NCBI GenBank assembly: GCA_026874595.1
Contig: CM049318.1
Coordinates: forward strand, 47,910,456-47,974,455
Length of the DNA: 64,000 nucleotides
From: Sipunculus nudus
Taxonomy: Eukaryota; Annelida; Sipuncula; Golfingiida; Sipunculidae
Reading direction: 5' to 3'
A program made the translations under genes and the position numbers. Under the pieces are notes generated by a model that did not search any database, was not told the DNA's origin, and worked only from the letters and a program-made list of their open reading frames with translations. This document shows positions 1 to 11,834 of the stretch, one piece after another (the first letter of the stretch is position 1; the number at the start of each line of letters is the position of its first letter).

Positions 1-905
1 TCCATCCAACCACAGAAAACCATGCATACATGTAGAGCTCGAGCCGTCTCCAGCCTGCTAGGCGAGTGACTCATTACTTCTGAGAGACCTAATTTCAGGT
101 TTCCATGGAGACTTTTCATGGGGTCTCCCTGTGTGTCAAGAATGAAGATTCTAGGTCCAGTTGTTATAATTTGTGCCCTGTTTACAGATGTTCATATCTT
201 TATTGTAAAAATACCCCAACAAAGACAGGTGGTGCCACCAGTCTGCAGAAACTGATGAATCACTCCATGATCAATATCCATGCAAACGATTATGGTGATC
301 TCTGCATTAGTTGTTCAGATACTTCAGCTTTTGTATCAAATTTTCCTTTATTCTGAGCTTTCCTTTGGAGTGCCATAGCTCAGAGGATATGGGTAGCAGA
401 GGCCTAATTTCAGGTTTTCATGGAGACTTTTCATAGGTCTCTCACTGTGTCAAGAATGAAGATTCTATGTCCAGTCTTTACGATTTGTGCTCTGTTAACA
501 GATGTTCACATTTTTAAAGGTCTCAAAAACAGAGAAAACAATTCGTAAAAATAAAAAGAATACAGGTGGCACCACCAGTCAGGAGAAACTGATGGAACAT
601 CTCATGATCAATATGTATGCCAAAAATTGTGACCATCAGTGATGTAGTTAATGAGATATTGAAGTTCTTGTATGAAATTTTATACTATTCTGGGGGGTAC
701 TTTGGGGCCCCATAGCTTGAAGGATATGGGTAACAGAGACCTAATTTCTGGTCTCCAAGGAGATTTTTTATGGACCTCTCAGAATATCAAGTTACAAGAT
801 TCTAGGTCCAGTGGTTATGAATTGTGCCTGGTTAATGGACAGACGGACAATGGACAAAGAGTGATCACTATAGCTCAGATGACTTACAGTCAGCTGAGCT
901 AAAAA
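1..905 (-). mobile_element. Family D Helitron-like element, 3' part outside the window
   Basis: The right edge carries the family D 5' terminus, read on the minus strand as TTTTTAGCTCAGCTGACTG. The body is about 2.7 tandem copies of a ~338-bp unit with landmarks such as a CAGGTGGTGCCACCAGTCTGCAG block and 'gaaactgatgaa'. The same unit recurs at 24.6-25.8 kb and 39.7-40.9 kb. The 3' terminal hairpin would lie left of position 1. Short open frames inside (105-356, 672-902) differ between copies and are not genes. Assignment rests on the shared terminus and unit; no transposase is present. Confidence 0.75.
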
Positions 906-1211
906 AACAGGGCTCATAAAATGAACATGATAACAATAACAAGGCCGGGCCCTGGAGGCACAAATAGTCACTGCCATATGTGTGACTTAAGTGTAGCATC
1001 AGTGATACTTTAATATCCCAAAACCTGGCAAGAAACAATTTTAAATTCAAAATACATGCAAAATACAGACTGGAATAATTAAAATGCCAAGAAATATGCC
1101 TGTCACATTTTATACTTATATTACTCTGTGACAATATGTTGATGATAGATTAATTTTTAACTTGTTAAATTTACATAAAGAATGTCACAGATACCTTGAG
1201 AATTTAGACAA
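906..1211. other. No recognisable feature
   Basis: AT-rich spacer between the family D terminus and the 30-bp satellite. I see no gene, RNA gene or repeat here. Confidence 0.6.
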
Positions 1212-3635
1212 GTAATCCAGGAGTCAGTGTTATGGTCGTGTTAGATCCAGGAGTCAGTGTTATGGTTGTGTTAGATCAATGTGTCAGTGTTATGGTTGTC
1301 TTAGTTCCAGGTGTCAGTGTTATGGTCGTCTTAGATCCAGGTGTCAGTGTTATGGTCCTGTTAGATCAATGTGTCAGTGTCATGGTCGTGTAAGATCCAG
1401 GAGTCAGTGTTATGGTCCTGTTAGATCCAGGTGTCAGTGTTATGGTCCTGTTAGATCCAGGTGTCAGTGTTATGGTCCTGTTAGATCAATGTGTCAGTGT
1501 TATGGTCCTGTTAGATCCAGGTGTCAATGTTATGGTCGTGTTAGATCCAGGAGTCAGTGTTTTGGTCCTGTTAGATCCAGGTGTCAGAGTTATGGTCATG
1601 TTAGATCCAGGTGTCAGTGTTATGGTCCTGTTAGATCAATGTGTCAGTGTTATGGTCCTGTTAGATTCAGGTGTCAGTGTTATTGTCATGTCAGATCCAG
1701 GTGTCAGTGTTATGGTCCTGTTAGATCCAGGTGTCAGTGTTATGGTCCTGTTAGATCAATGTGTCAGTGTTATGGTTGTGTTAGATCCAGGAGTCAGTGT
1801 TATGGACGTGTTAGATCCAGGTGTCAGTGTTATGGTCCTGTTAGATCCAGGTGTCAGTGTTATGGTCGTGTTAGATCCAGGTGTCAGTGTTATGGTCGTG
1901 TTAGATCCAGGTGTCAGTGTTATGGTCATGTTAGATCAATGTGTCAGTGTTATGGTCGTGTTAGATCCAGGTGTCAGTGTTATGGTTGTGTTAGGTTCAG
2001 GTGTCAGTGTTACAGTTGTGTTAGATCCAGGTGTCAGTGTTATGGTCATGTAAGATCAATGTGTCAGTGTTATGGTTGTGTTAGATCCAGGTGTCAGTGT
2101 TATTGTCGTGTCAGATCCAGGAGTCAGTGTTATGGTCATGTTAGATCCAGGTGTCAGTGTTATGGTCATGTTAGATCCAGGTGTTAGTGTTATGGTCATG
2201 TTAGATCCAGGTGTCAGTGTTATGGTCCTGTTAGATCCAGGTGTCAATGTTATGGTCGTGTTAGATCCAGGAGTCAGTGTTTTGGTCCTGTTAGATCCAG
2301 GTGTCAGAGTTATGGTCATGTTAGTTCCAGGTGTCAGTGTTATGGTCGTCTTAGATCCAGGTGTCAGTGTTATGGTCCTGTTAGATCAATGTGTCAGTGT
2401 CATGGTCGTGTAAGATCCAGGAGTCAGTGTTATGGTCCTGTTAGATCCAGGTGTCAGTGTTATGGTCATGTTAGATCCAGGTGTCAGTGTTATGGTCCTG
2501 TTAGATCAATGTGTCAGTGTTATGGTCCTGTTAGATCCAGGTGTCAATGTTATGGTCGTGTTAGATCCAGGAGTCAGTGTTTTGGTCCTGTTAGATCCAG
2601 GTGTCAGAGTTATGGTCATGTTAGATCCAGGTGTCAGTGTTATGGTCCTGTTAGATCAATGTGTCAGTGTTATGGTCCTGTTAGATTCAGGTGTCAGTGT
2701 TATTGTCATGTCAGATCCAGGTGTCAGTGTTATGGTCCTGTTAGATCCAGGTGTCAGTGTTATGGTCCTGTTAGATCTATGTGTCATTGTTATGGTTGTG
2801 TTAGATCCAGGAGTCAGTGTTATGGACGTGTTAGATCCAGGTGTCAGTGTTATGGTCCTGTTAGATCCAGGTGTCAGTGTTATGGTCGTGTTAGATCCAG
2901 GTGTCAGTGTTATGGTCGTGTTAGATCCAGGTGTCAGTGTTATGGTCATGTTAGATCAATGTGTCAGTGTTATGGTCGTGTTAGATCCAGGAGTCAGTGT
3001 TATGGTTGTGTTAGGTTCAGGTGTCAGTGTTACAGTTGTGTTAGATCCAGGTGTCAGTGTTATGGTCATGTAAGATCAATGTGTCAGTGTTATGGTTGTG
3101 TTAGATCCAGGTGTCAGTGTTATTGTCGTGTCAGATCCAGGAGTCAGTGTTATGGTCATGTTAGATCCAGGTGTCAGTGTTATGGTCATGTTAGATCCAG
3201 GTGTTAGTGTTATGGTCATGTTAGATCCAGGTGTCAGTGTTATGGTCCTGTTAGATCCAGGTGTCAGTGTTATGGTCCTGTTAGATCCAGGTGTCAGTGT
3301 TATGGTAATGTTAGATCCAGGTGTCAGTGTTATGGTCGTGTTAGATCCAGGTGTCAGTGTTATGGTCCTGTTAGATCCAGGTGTCAGTGTTATTGTTGTG
3401 TCAGATCCAGGAGTCATGAGTGTTATGGTCATGTTAGATCCAGGTGTCAGTGTTATGGTTGTGTTAGATCCAGGTGTCAGTGTTATTGTTGTGTCAGATC
3501 CAGGAGTCAGTGTTATGGTCTTGTTAGATCCAGGTGTCAGTGTTATGGTTGTGTTATATCCAGGTGTCAGTGTTATGGTCATGTTAGATCCAGGAGTCAG
3601 TGTTATAGTTGTGTTAGATCTAGGAGTCAGTGTTA
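1212..3635. repeat. 30-bp satellite array, about 80 copies
   Basis: The unit runs from TATGGTCCTG through TTAGATCCAG to GTGTCAGTGT, exactly 30 bp. Variant positions include the two bases after TATGG, GAGTCA/GTGTCA and TCCAGG/TCAATG. A higher-order period of 1020 bp (34 units) is visible: about 1305-2240 matches about 2325-3260 with few differences. A second relation of 720 bp links 2221-2324 to 1501-1604. Because the unit is a multiple of three and mostly stop-free, long frames appear on both strands (repeating CQCYGPVRSR, MVLLDPGVSV, TPGSNTTITL). These are expected artefacts. A 3-bp insertion near 3416 keeps the frame. Confidence 0.97.
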
Positions 3636-4012
3636 AGCTGTGTTTCCATGTATCCATAAAAATCGGATCTGCAAAAGCTGTACGTACGCTCCCTAGTGCG
3701 CAGTCTGTCAAAACTGTTTCCATAAGTACGTATGTTTTCCTTGCTGATACCCTTTCACGTGCCTGTTTTGAAACTGCAAGGACGACAGGCAGGAAGAAGG
3801 TCAACATGTCTCATCACACCTGGGGCCGGGGCACTGTTGGGAAATGTAGGCATTTTGCCATCCACAAAACGGATGAATCGCTCACCAATCCGTTTTGATG
3901 CTGGCTGTTTTTGCAGATACGCATGCTGAGCATGAACTGGAAAACAGTTCATCTTAAAAAGAGGGATCCGATTTTTTGCGTACAAGATTTATGGATGAAT
4001 GGAAACGCAGCC
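3636..4012. mobile_element. 377-bp MITE with TTA target duplication, PIF/Harbinger-like
   Basis: The insert interrupts the 30-bp satellite in mid-unit. Direct TTA copies flank it at 3633-3635 and 4013-4015, and deleting the insert plus one TTA restores the satellite in phase. The ends are inverted repeats matching at about 21 of 25 positions: left begins AGCTGTGTTTCCAT, right (reverse complement) begins GGCTGCGTTTCCAT, and both continue to ATCCATAAA. A 3-bp TTA/TWA duplication with short inverted ends is typical of PIF/Harbinger elements. No transposase frame exists, so it is non-autonomous. Superfamily is inference from the target site only. Confidence 0.85.
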
Positions 4013-4054
4013 TTATGGTTGTGTTAGATCCAGGTGTCAGTGTTATGGCTGTGT
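4013..4054. repeat. Last copies of the 30-bp satellite, beyond the MITE
   Basis: The satellite resumes at TTATGGTTGTGTTAGATCC, exactly where it stopped at 3635, and fades after about 1.3 units. Confidence 0.93.
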
Positions 4055-4524
4055 ATGTGGAAGTTTGGAAAGATGAATGTTCAACAGGTCATTAATTTGA
4101 ATCATAATAGAAGCTAAATACAGTTGTTTTTCATTTTAAACCTGAGGTGAGAACAGGTTGTGAAAGACATTTTGTCATGATCCATTGGGCAGTTCTTCAG
4201 TTATTTGTTGAAGCTGATAAACACCTAGAAACCAACTATCTTCTTGCAGGGAATATAGGTTGTATATCAACTTTTGCTCATCAGGTTGCTTCAGGTAAGG
4301 TTTTTTTTTAGATTTATTTTTTTTTGCGGAGGTAACTGCCTCAAGTTTTTTAATGCTTGCTTAACTAAGTAATATGTACATCTGCAGAAATCTATTCCTA
4401 TTCCTGTGACAGGGGCTTGCATGCAATAATGATGGTGTCAACCAGGCTTGCTGTCCCATGGCACTCTTGTGTATCTTGGATGTGTGTCATCACTATTGCT
4501 GGGGCATAACACTAAGAAACTGAT
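4055..4524. other. No recognisable feature
   Basis: AT-rich stretch with a T-run near 4301-4325. No gene or repeat family recognised. Confidence 0.5.
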
Positions 4525-6172
4525 AACAAGGCCTACAGGCCTAATGCAAACCTGTGCAAAGTATGGGAGTATGATTGGAGGTTTATTTTTAAAATTTAAT
4601 ATTGATGCTCTTATGTCCTGCATATCTTCCTTAGTCATTATGATTTCAGCAAAATGGACGTTTCGGACCTGCAAGTTTCCAACTAAGACATTTTAAAACT
4701 AGAATACGGGTAGTCGACAAGCGACTACTTGTATCCACTGAAATCAGAGTGGGACAGGTGAAGTGAGGCATGGATTGAGTGGCAAGGGGAAATAGAGTGA
4801 TGTGTGTTGCATATTAGCATGGATGTCTGCAGCCGATATGTGTATGAAGGTTGCACCACGTACCACAAAATCCAGAAAGCTGTCCAAGTTGTATACACAT
4901 GCAAAATTTTAGGCAGATAAGTCAAACCACAACTTGTATATGAGTGATTTTATCCCACAGCAGACAAACAGAAGGACGCTGTGCAAAAATGGTGGCAGGA
5001 GGTGCAACCAATCTTGTGTATGATTAAGAGCTACTTGAGATCTATACACATGCAAAATTTCAGGGAAATATGTCAAACAAGTCCTGAGATATAAGCCTGA
5101 ATGTCTGCAGCGTAAAGATAAATGTAGGTGGCGCCATCTGCCACAAAATCAAGAAAGCTATCAAAGATGTATAAACATGCAAAATTTTAGGCAAATAACT
5201 CAAACCACTACTGAGATATGAGTGATTTCAGCCCATGGCAGCTAATAGATAGACACTGTACAAATATGGTTGCAGGTGGCGCCTCCTGTTTTGGTTATGA
5301 TAAAGAGCTAGGTGACATCTATACACATGCCAAATTTAAGCAGGATACAACAAACCAGTCCTGAGATATAAGCCTGGATGTCTGCATCATTAACGTGAAT
5401 GTAGGTGGCGCCACCTGTCATTAAATCAAGAAAGCTATCCAGGATGTGTACACATGCAAAATTTCAGATGGATAAGTCAAACCACTGCCAAGATATGAGT
5501 GATTTTATTACAAGGCCTATGAACAAATGGATGCTATGCACAAATGGTTGCAGGTTGCACCACCAGTTTTGCAAATGATGAAGAGCTATGTGAGATCTAT
5601 ATACATGCAAAATTTTGGCCCAATTGGTCAGACGGTTCCCGAGTTAGGAGCTTGGATGTCTGCAGCGTTAACGTAAATGTAGGTGGCGCCACCTGTCACA
5701 AAATCAATAGAGCTTAGGAGGATGTATACACATGCAAATTTTCAGGTGGACAGCTGCCCTTTTTGAGATAGCTATGACGCACAACGGAAGATGAATGACG
5801 CAACACCACTGCACAAGCTCACAGATTCTTTAAAAATTCGAACCAAGTTTTTTCAAACAGTTAAAAGATATAGTTCCAATAGTTCTAATCTGTGCATTCT
5901 GTGTCTAGAAGATGTGTCCAGACGTCTAGATGCTGTGTCTAGAAGATTTTTAAAGCTTTTTTAGCTTTTTTTCCTATAAAATCTAAGAAAATGCAGTTAG
6001 AAAAAAATAAACAAAATCTGACAGAGTTTTTCAGATAACTGATTATATGCTAAAAAATTTGTCATGCTAGCTCCTGCCGTTTTTGCGTTAGCTATGGTTA
6101 ACATACAGACGCTGCATGACGCAACGACAGACGCCGCTGCACCATCACATAAGCTCACAGGTTCACTAAAAA
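4525..6172 (-). mobile_element. Family B Helitron-like element(s) with nested family A
   Basis: The left edge has the family B 3' signature: AACA followed by the hairpin AGGCCTACAGGCCT, then an AACCTGTG motif. Two 5' termini (minus strand) end near 5836 and 6172, each a version of CACAGGTTCGCTAAAAA. The locus at 27028-28431 has the same order with ends at 27510 and 28431, so the double 5' end is a shared feature of both. At 4699 the B sequence is interrupted by family A, and B resumes near 5755 (GAGATAGCTATGACGCA). No coding frame is supported. Confidence 0.7.
4699..5750 (-). mobile_element. Family A Helitron-like element, 5'-truncated, nested in B
   Basis: Starts with CTAG and the hairpin GTAGTCG-acaag-CGACTAC, as at 50322. 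The body is tandem ~280-bp units carrying 'catgcaaaattt' and GGTGGCGCCACC blocks (perfect at 5404-5415 and 5682-5693, imperfect near 5127). The family A 5' end (GTATCCGC hairpin seen at 19.86 and 51.49 kb) is absent; the sequence switches directly to family B near 5750. Confidence 0.75.
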
Positions 6173-6342
6173 GGTGCACTCGTTTGTTAGTGAAATATGA
6201 CCATTTAGCACAGTCTCTCCATTAAGCCCTGAACCCTGGAGGGAGTCTGAATGTGAAAAATCTCACCACCTCGGCTGTGATTTGAACTCATGATCTCCCA
6301 GCTTTGTGCCCCGTGGTCTACTCCTGGACCACAGAAGCTGGT
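6173..6342 (-). mobile_element. tRNA-derived SINE, copy 1
   Basis: On the minus strand this reads as a tRNA-like head: GGTCCAGGAGTAGACCAC resembles a D-arm/A-box, and GAGTTCAAATC near 6280-6290 resembles a B-box. It aligns by eye with 25829-25955 over the head and at the tail (GTGCACTCGTTTGTTAGTGAAA against TGCACTCTTTTGTGAGTGAAA on plus). Its tail directly abuts a family B 5' end. It is not a functional tRNA because the acceptor stem is not intact. The tRNA of origin is not determined. Confidence 0.6.
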
Positions 6343-7400
6343 ACTGCTTCAGGCCATTGATAATTTGCTAGCTTTTCAGAATTTATTAATTTATGCTTGA
6401 TCGTGTCAGAGATCATGTATAATTAAAGTGTTACATGGCTGGCTACACAGTAATTCTGAAATTGACATCTTTAGGTCTCAATCAAGTAGCAGGACTAGAA
6501 AAACTGGCTAGTGCAGTTTTTTGTATAATAATATATAGTTTTCTTCAACAGACTGAAAAATGTTTCTGTCTATCAGTAAGGGAGGTTTGTAACACTAGAC
6601 CCAGCTCTTCCTGCCACAGAGACTCATTGTCATGAGTGGAAAATCCATGGCAGAATAAACAGAGCCATGCCTCAAGTAGACTTATTTAATAAAAGCCAAC
6701 AAATCCACTCCCATTCACTGAACATGCCAGGCCTTTCAAAACTCTTAAAATCTTCCATCCTCATCCAGACTCCTAACAGAGCTGAACAGAATCAGGCGAG
6801 GCATTAATTTGTACAGTAGAGCTTGTCAATTAGACAGAGATTTGATTTGCTTTCATGAACTATTAGCTGACACATGCATCACCCAAATGTCAATTTGATG
6901 ATATCAGCTCTGTTGTTGGTTTGAATATCTTCCTCAGAAGGGCTAGGTTTATAAATGGCTATGGTCGAGGCTGCTGTTATCTGACTGGGGTTTGGTGGGA
7001 ACTGATTTAGCTGCTGACAGGTAACCTGTGTTCATTTAATACACTTTTGTCATACTGGCTTATTGAGCCAAGTCTCTACAACAGCCTAGAAATATCATGG
7101 ATAACAAACCTGCTATTTGTGTGGGTGTAACAAAACCAGCAGTCTGTTTAATCGACTGATAGATCTTGGTCACACTCTTTGTGTTGATAAATCTAGTTCA
7201 TTATTTTTATGGATCTCCTTCATAATAACAATGTAAACAATTTCACTAAGTTAAATTAAATTAGTGCTGAGCTGTCAATTTGGATGTTGATGTTAGATGC
7301 ATGTCCACTGATGCTGTAAATCAATCTAATAGTAATCACCCTGATGGGTCCTGGTGCAAGGAGAGTCTAATTAAATCTGCTTTACATTCAGTACCAGATC
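6343..7400. other. No recognisable feature
   Basis: About 1 kb of AT-rich sequence. Open frames are short and lack recognisable motifs. No repeat recognised. Confidence 0.5.
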
Positions 7401-7407
7401 ATCCAGC

Positions 7408-7950
7408 ATGGTTAACAGTACCACATCAACCTGCAAAGTAGACAGTGCCAGATCAAACTGCAGGGTAGACAGTGCCAAATCAACCTGCTGGGTAGACAGT
7501 GCCAGATCAAACTGCAGGGTAGACAGTGCCAGATCAACCTGCAGGGTAGACAGTGCCAAATCAAACTGCAGGGTAGACAGTGCCAGATCAACCTGCAGGG
7601 TAGACAGTGCCAGATCAACCTGCATGGTAGACAGTGCCAGATCAAACTGCAGGGTAGACAGTGCCAGATCAAACTGCAGGGTAGACAGTGCCAGATCAAC
7701 CTGCAGGGTAGACAGTGCCAGATCAACCTGCAGGGTAGACAGTGCCAGATCAACCTGCAGGGTAGACAGTGCCAGATCAACCTGCAGGGTAGACAGTGCC
7801 AGATCAACCTGCAGGGTAGACAGTGCCAGATCAACCTGCAGGGTAGACAGTGCCAGATCAACCTGCAGGGTAGACAGTGCCAGATCAACCTGCAGGGTAG
7901 ACAGTGACATGTCAACCTGCAGGGAAGACAGTGCCAGATCAACCCAGTAG
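7408..7950. repeat. 27-bp minisatellite, about 19 copies
   Basis: The unit is GTAGACAGTGCCAGATCAAC plus CTGCAGG, 27 bp. The left half mixes ATCAAAC and ATCAACC variants; the right half (about 7682-7905) is nearly uniform, which suggests recent expansion at that side. The unit is nine codons long and stop-free, so three frames stay open across it (repeats of VDSARSTCR on plus, STLQVDLAL and LPCRLIWHC on minus). I do not regard these as genes: there is no flanking coding signal. Confidence 0.97.
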
Positions 7951-8886
7951 CAAATAAGCATATTTTAGGACCAAATATTTGATGACAATTCTATGGCACC
8001 CTGATAAAACATATATTTAAGAGGGCAACATGACTCTCTGATTATCTTTGAAAATGAACATTTATTTGAAGCCAGAATTTCAATTATCTTCATCTTTGCT
8101 GATGCATAATACTTAACTTTTAAGTGTATTTTGTTACTTTTGAAATTTGCTACTAACTTGATCATTTGGCCGTCACTAAAGTGTCAGGTATTTCTTTTAT
8201 TATCTGAACTGCACTGAAGTGTTAGACTGTTGTTGTATTATCTGATTATGAGTTTCGTGAAAATCCATGAAAGCCCTGGTTAGTTATCATGGTAACACTA
8301 AAGTTAACAGTTGGCCAGACAGATGGACAGACAGACACTAGGCATGTGTGACCTGTGTGACATACCTGACAATATTCTCGTTATCCTAAGTATAGCTGAT
8401 TGGTTGTACATGTTGTAACTGTGTAAGTACTTGAGGTTTGCCTGCATGGTTCACAGGTGCTCATCATTTAACCAAGTAGCTAATACGCAACTGCTATCAC
8501 TTCATTTATCCTTGACCAATCTCTTACTGGGGATTAACTGGCCTCATCTGTTAACATGTATTCTGATACAGCAAGAGACATACTTCATGGATCAGGTGCT
8601 GTACTTGTTTTTACTAGGTTCTATTCCATATCATCCTTTTAATAAAAAAATTGCTTGTTTCTTCTTTTAATCATTTTTTATCTGTAAGAAGAATTATGTT
8701 TTCAGCTGTAATTGTTTGTAAATATTTTGCCTGGTTACAAAGAAAAACTTGTGTATGGATATGATATGCAGAAAATTGGTGGCATCACTGGTAATGGAAT
8801 CAGGAAAACACTTTAGAATTATTGTATTGAACTATAAACAGATAAAAATTTCTGTCACTCTCACATCTTGTGTATCTTATCACTTT
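7951..8886. other. No recognisable feature
   Basis: AT-rich spacer with only short unconvincing frames. Confidence 0.5.
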
Positions 8887-11186
8887 AACAAGGCCTACAG
8901 GCCTAATGCGAACCTGTGCATATGGATATACACCAGGTATAACGCTTCAATGCTGAACCACTACTTTTCATATATATGAACAATGCAAGTACTAAACATT
9001 TTTAACAAGAAACAATAGACAAACATCACTGCTGAAATTCTGGTATGGGTGCACACAACACAAAAATTATTGTAGGTGGCATCACCAGTCTTGTATACGA
9101 CAAAGCTATTTGACATGTATAAAAATGCCCAATTTCAGGCTGATATATGAAATTCTTCCGTAGAATTAAGCAGGCACATACACTTTGCAAAAGTCATTGT
9201 AGATGGCAACACCTGTCTTGTGAACGAGAAAGCCATTAAAGACACACAGACAGGTCAGAATATCAGGCCAATACATCAAACTTACCTTGAGTCTGATGCA
9301 CGGGGCTGACCAGGCTTAGGTGAGAAAGGCAGTTGCCCCGAGTGTACTGTGACAAATTACTGGCTCAGGCTACTGCACTGAGTGAACTCTTGACCTGCAC
9401 CTGGCTAGACTGAGTGAACTTTTGACCTGTACCTGGCTGCACTGAATGAACATGAGGTGATCACATGATACTCATGAGGTGATCACATGCTACCCATGAA
9501 ATGATCACATGCTGCCCATGAGGTGATCACATGCCTTGTGCTTGGCTGCACTGACTGAACTCTTGACCTAAATCTGGCTGCACTGAATGAACTCTTGATC
9601 TGTTGCCAAATCTGAAACAGTTGGCAGTTTCTCAACCTATTCAAGAAACATACACAATCTTGGCCTGTTATGTAACTCTGCTAAAATTTATCCAACACAA
9701 ACCATTTGAGCAAACTTGAGAAGGCTTGCCTCTGGGATCATTTCTGTAAAATATTGAACAATTTGGCTGGACTCTTTACAAGAAGAAGAAGTTTTTTCAG
9801 CTTTTCCCCTGTACAATCTAAGTAAATACAGATAGCAAAAATAAGCTGAATCCATCAACATTTGATATGTGACTGATAATTGCATAAAATTTGGGGATGG
9901 TAGCTCCTGCTATTCCTGAGAAATTATGAATAGTGTACACATAATATGTAATATCATAAATCTACATTTTTTAAAAGCAATTCAATCTTTATAATTCAGC
10001 CAAAATTCATTTTGGAACCATAAAAGACAATTATTATTAGAATGATTCAGGGAATTATTCTTGCAAAATATTAAACAAACTGGCCTCAGTATCATCAGTC
10101 GAAAAACGTTTTGTAGGTTTATAACTCATATGGGAAAATACAGCAAAATGGCAAAGTTCAGCTTCCCATAACTCAGCCAAAAATCATTGAACCAAAACCA
10201 TTTGAATAAACTTGAATTATCAACTTCTAAGGATAATTAATGTATAAGATTTAAGAATTTGGCCCAGTGGTTTTTGAGAAGAAGATTTTTGTAGCCACTT
10301 AGCTAACATGGGCTGTTATGGCATATGACTAAATTCAGCTTCCCATAACTTAGCCAAAAGTCACTGAACTAAGACCATTTGAACAAACTTGAATCATCAA
10401 CATCTAAGGATAATTCATGTGTGAGATTTAAGAATTTGGCCCAGTGGTTTTTGTGAAGAAGATTTTTGTAGCCACTTAGCTTACATGGTCTGTTATGGCA
10501 TATGACTAAATTCAGCTTCCCATAACTCAGCCAAAAGTCACTGAACTGAGACCATTTGAACAAACTTGAATTATCAACATCTAAGGATAATTAATGTGTG
10601 AGATTTAAGAATTTGGCCCAGTGGTTTTTGAGAAGAAGATTTTTGTAGCCACTTAGCTAAAATGGGCTGTTATGGCATATGACTAAATTCAGCTTCCCAT
10701 AACTTAGCCAAAATTCACTGAACTGAGACCATTTGAACAAACTTCAGAAAGCACTACCCTAGGATCATTTCTGTGCGATATTAAACAATTTGGCCACTTC
10801 ATTTCAGAGAAGAAGTTATTTGTAGCTGTCAGTATGATACGGGCACTGATGACCCCTGTACAAAAAAGGCCGATGCAGGTGGCGCCACCAATACCTCAAT
10901 TTCAGATATGACTCATGTGACCAACATTGGCATAAAATATTGGACAATTTGGCTGAACAGATTCGGAGAAGAAGATTTTTTAAGCTTTTTTAGCTTTTCC
11001 CTAAAAAATCTAAAAAAATGCAGTTAGCCAAAAAAATAAGCAAAATCCGATAGAGTTTTTTAGATGACTAATTTTATGCATAAGATATCGTGATGCTAAT
11101 TCTTGCAGTTTTCAAGATAGTATGGGTTAACGTACAGACAACGGACGACGCCACACCATCACATAAGCTCACAGGTTCGCTAAAAA
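8887..11186 (-). mobile_element. Family B Helitron-like element, full length
   Basis: The 3' end (left) has AACA plus hairpin AGGCCTACAGGCCT at 8891-8904, followed by GCGAACCTGTG at 8908-8918. The 5' end (right) has the exact inverted copy CACAGGTTCGC at 11170-11180, then TAAAAA. The interior holds four short repeats around GGTGATCACATG (about 9455-9540), a threefold ~177-bp repeat (10210-10740), and a perfect GGTGGCGCCACC at 10878-10889. It is closely similar along its length to 52697-55134, which differs by insertions and repeat number. No Rep/helicase frame, so non-autonomous. Confidence 0.85.
10210..10740. repeat. Threefold 177-bp tandem repeat inside the B element
   Basis: The phrase GGCCCAGTGGTTTTT recurs at about 10263, 10440 and 10617, giving a 177-bp period. 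The paralogue at 52.7-55.1 kb has this unit once (near 54390), so copy number changed after the two elements diverged. Confidence 0.9.
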
Positions 11187-11524
11187 TGCACTCTCTGAAT
11201 TAAAACCTGCATGGCTAGGCTTAGTCAGGTAAAGCAATACATGTGGTTGCTGCCTAGGTCCAGGTCCACAGATTTTCCAAATTATTTTCATTCACATGAC
11301 AACGTTGATCCTCTGAAAAAATTTTTCTTTCCTTCTATTTTTCCCCCCAATTTTCTGATTTTTTCTTAATACTAATTAAGCATAAGCATTAATTCTTTTT
11401 AAAATCAGGAAACATAATCCCGATTATTGAATGTGTATGTTTGTGTGGATATATATATATATAACATGCCAGAACAACCTACATTTTGAAAAAAATTGAA
11501 TACACAAGTGAAAGTCAAATGCAG

Positions 11525-11700
11525 TGTTCATGATTCTGAGATAAACAGCTTGTACTAAACCTCACAACATTCATTGTGATGTTGTGCTCGACTCATCATG
11601 ATTCTGAGATAAACAGCTTGTACTAAACATCACAACATTCACTGTGATGTTGTGCTGGACTCATCATGGTCTTGAGATAAACAGCTTGTACTAAACATCC
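11525..11700. repeat. 68-bp satellite, left part (about 2.6 copies)
   Basis: TTCTGAGATAAACAGCTTGT (with variants) recurs at 11534, 11602 and 11670, spacing 68 bp. Each unit contains an inverted repeat, ACATCACAA...TTGTGATGT. The array stops in mid-unit at an inserted element and continues in phase at 13124. Confidence 0.93.
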
Positions 11701-11834
11701 ATTAGCAAAAAACGAGCTTCCCGCACACTGTTGCTGCAAACTTGCTGCACCTTTGCAGCAACCTTGCAGCAAGGTCACAATTTGCCATGCAAATTAGTTT
11801 GCGGCAACCTTGCTGCAAGCTTGCTGCAACCAAT

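Noticed and set aside
1279-3207. Long plus-strand frames with CQCYGPVRSR or MVLLDPGVSV repeats
   Set aside because: They exist in several frames and on both strands at once because the 30-bp unit is a multiple of three and lacks stops. No start context or flanking exon.
1212-3635. CRISPR array
   Set aside because: The repeats are contiguous without unique spacers and the setting is eukaryotic.
6280-6342. Functional tRNA gene on minus
   Set aside because: A-box and B-box-like words are present but no proper acceptor stem or full cloverleaf; the SINE explanation fits with the second copy at 25.9 kb.
7371-7961. Minus and plus frames over the 27-bp minisatellite (up to 196 codons)
   Set aside because: Three overlapping frames are open for the same reason; no frame is favoured.
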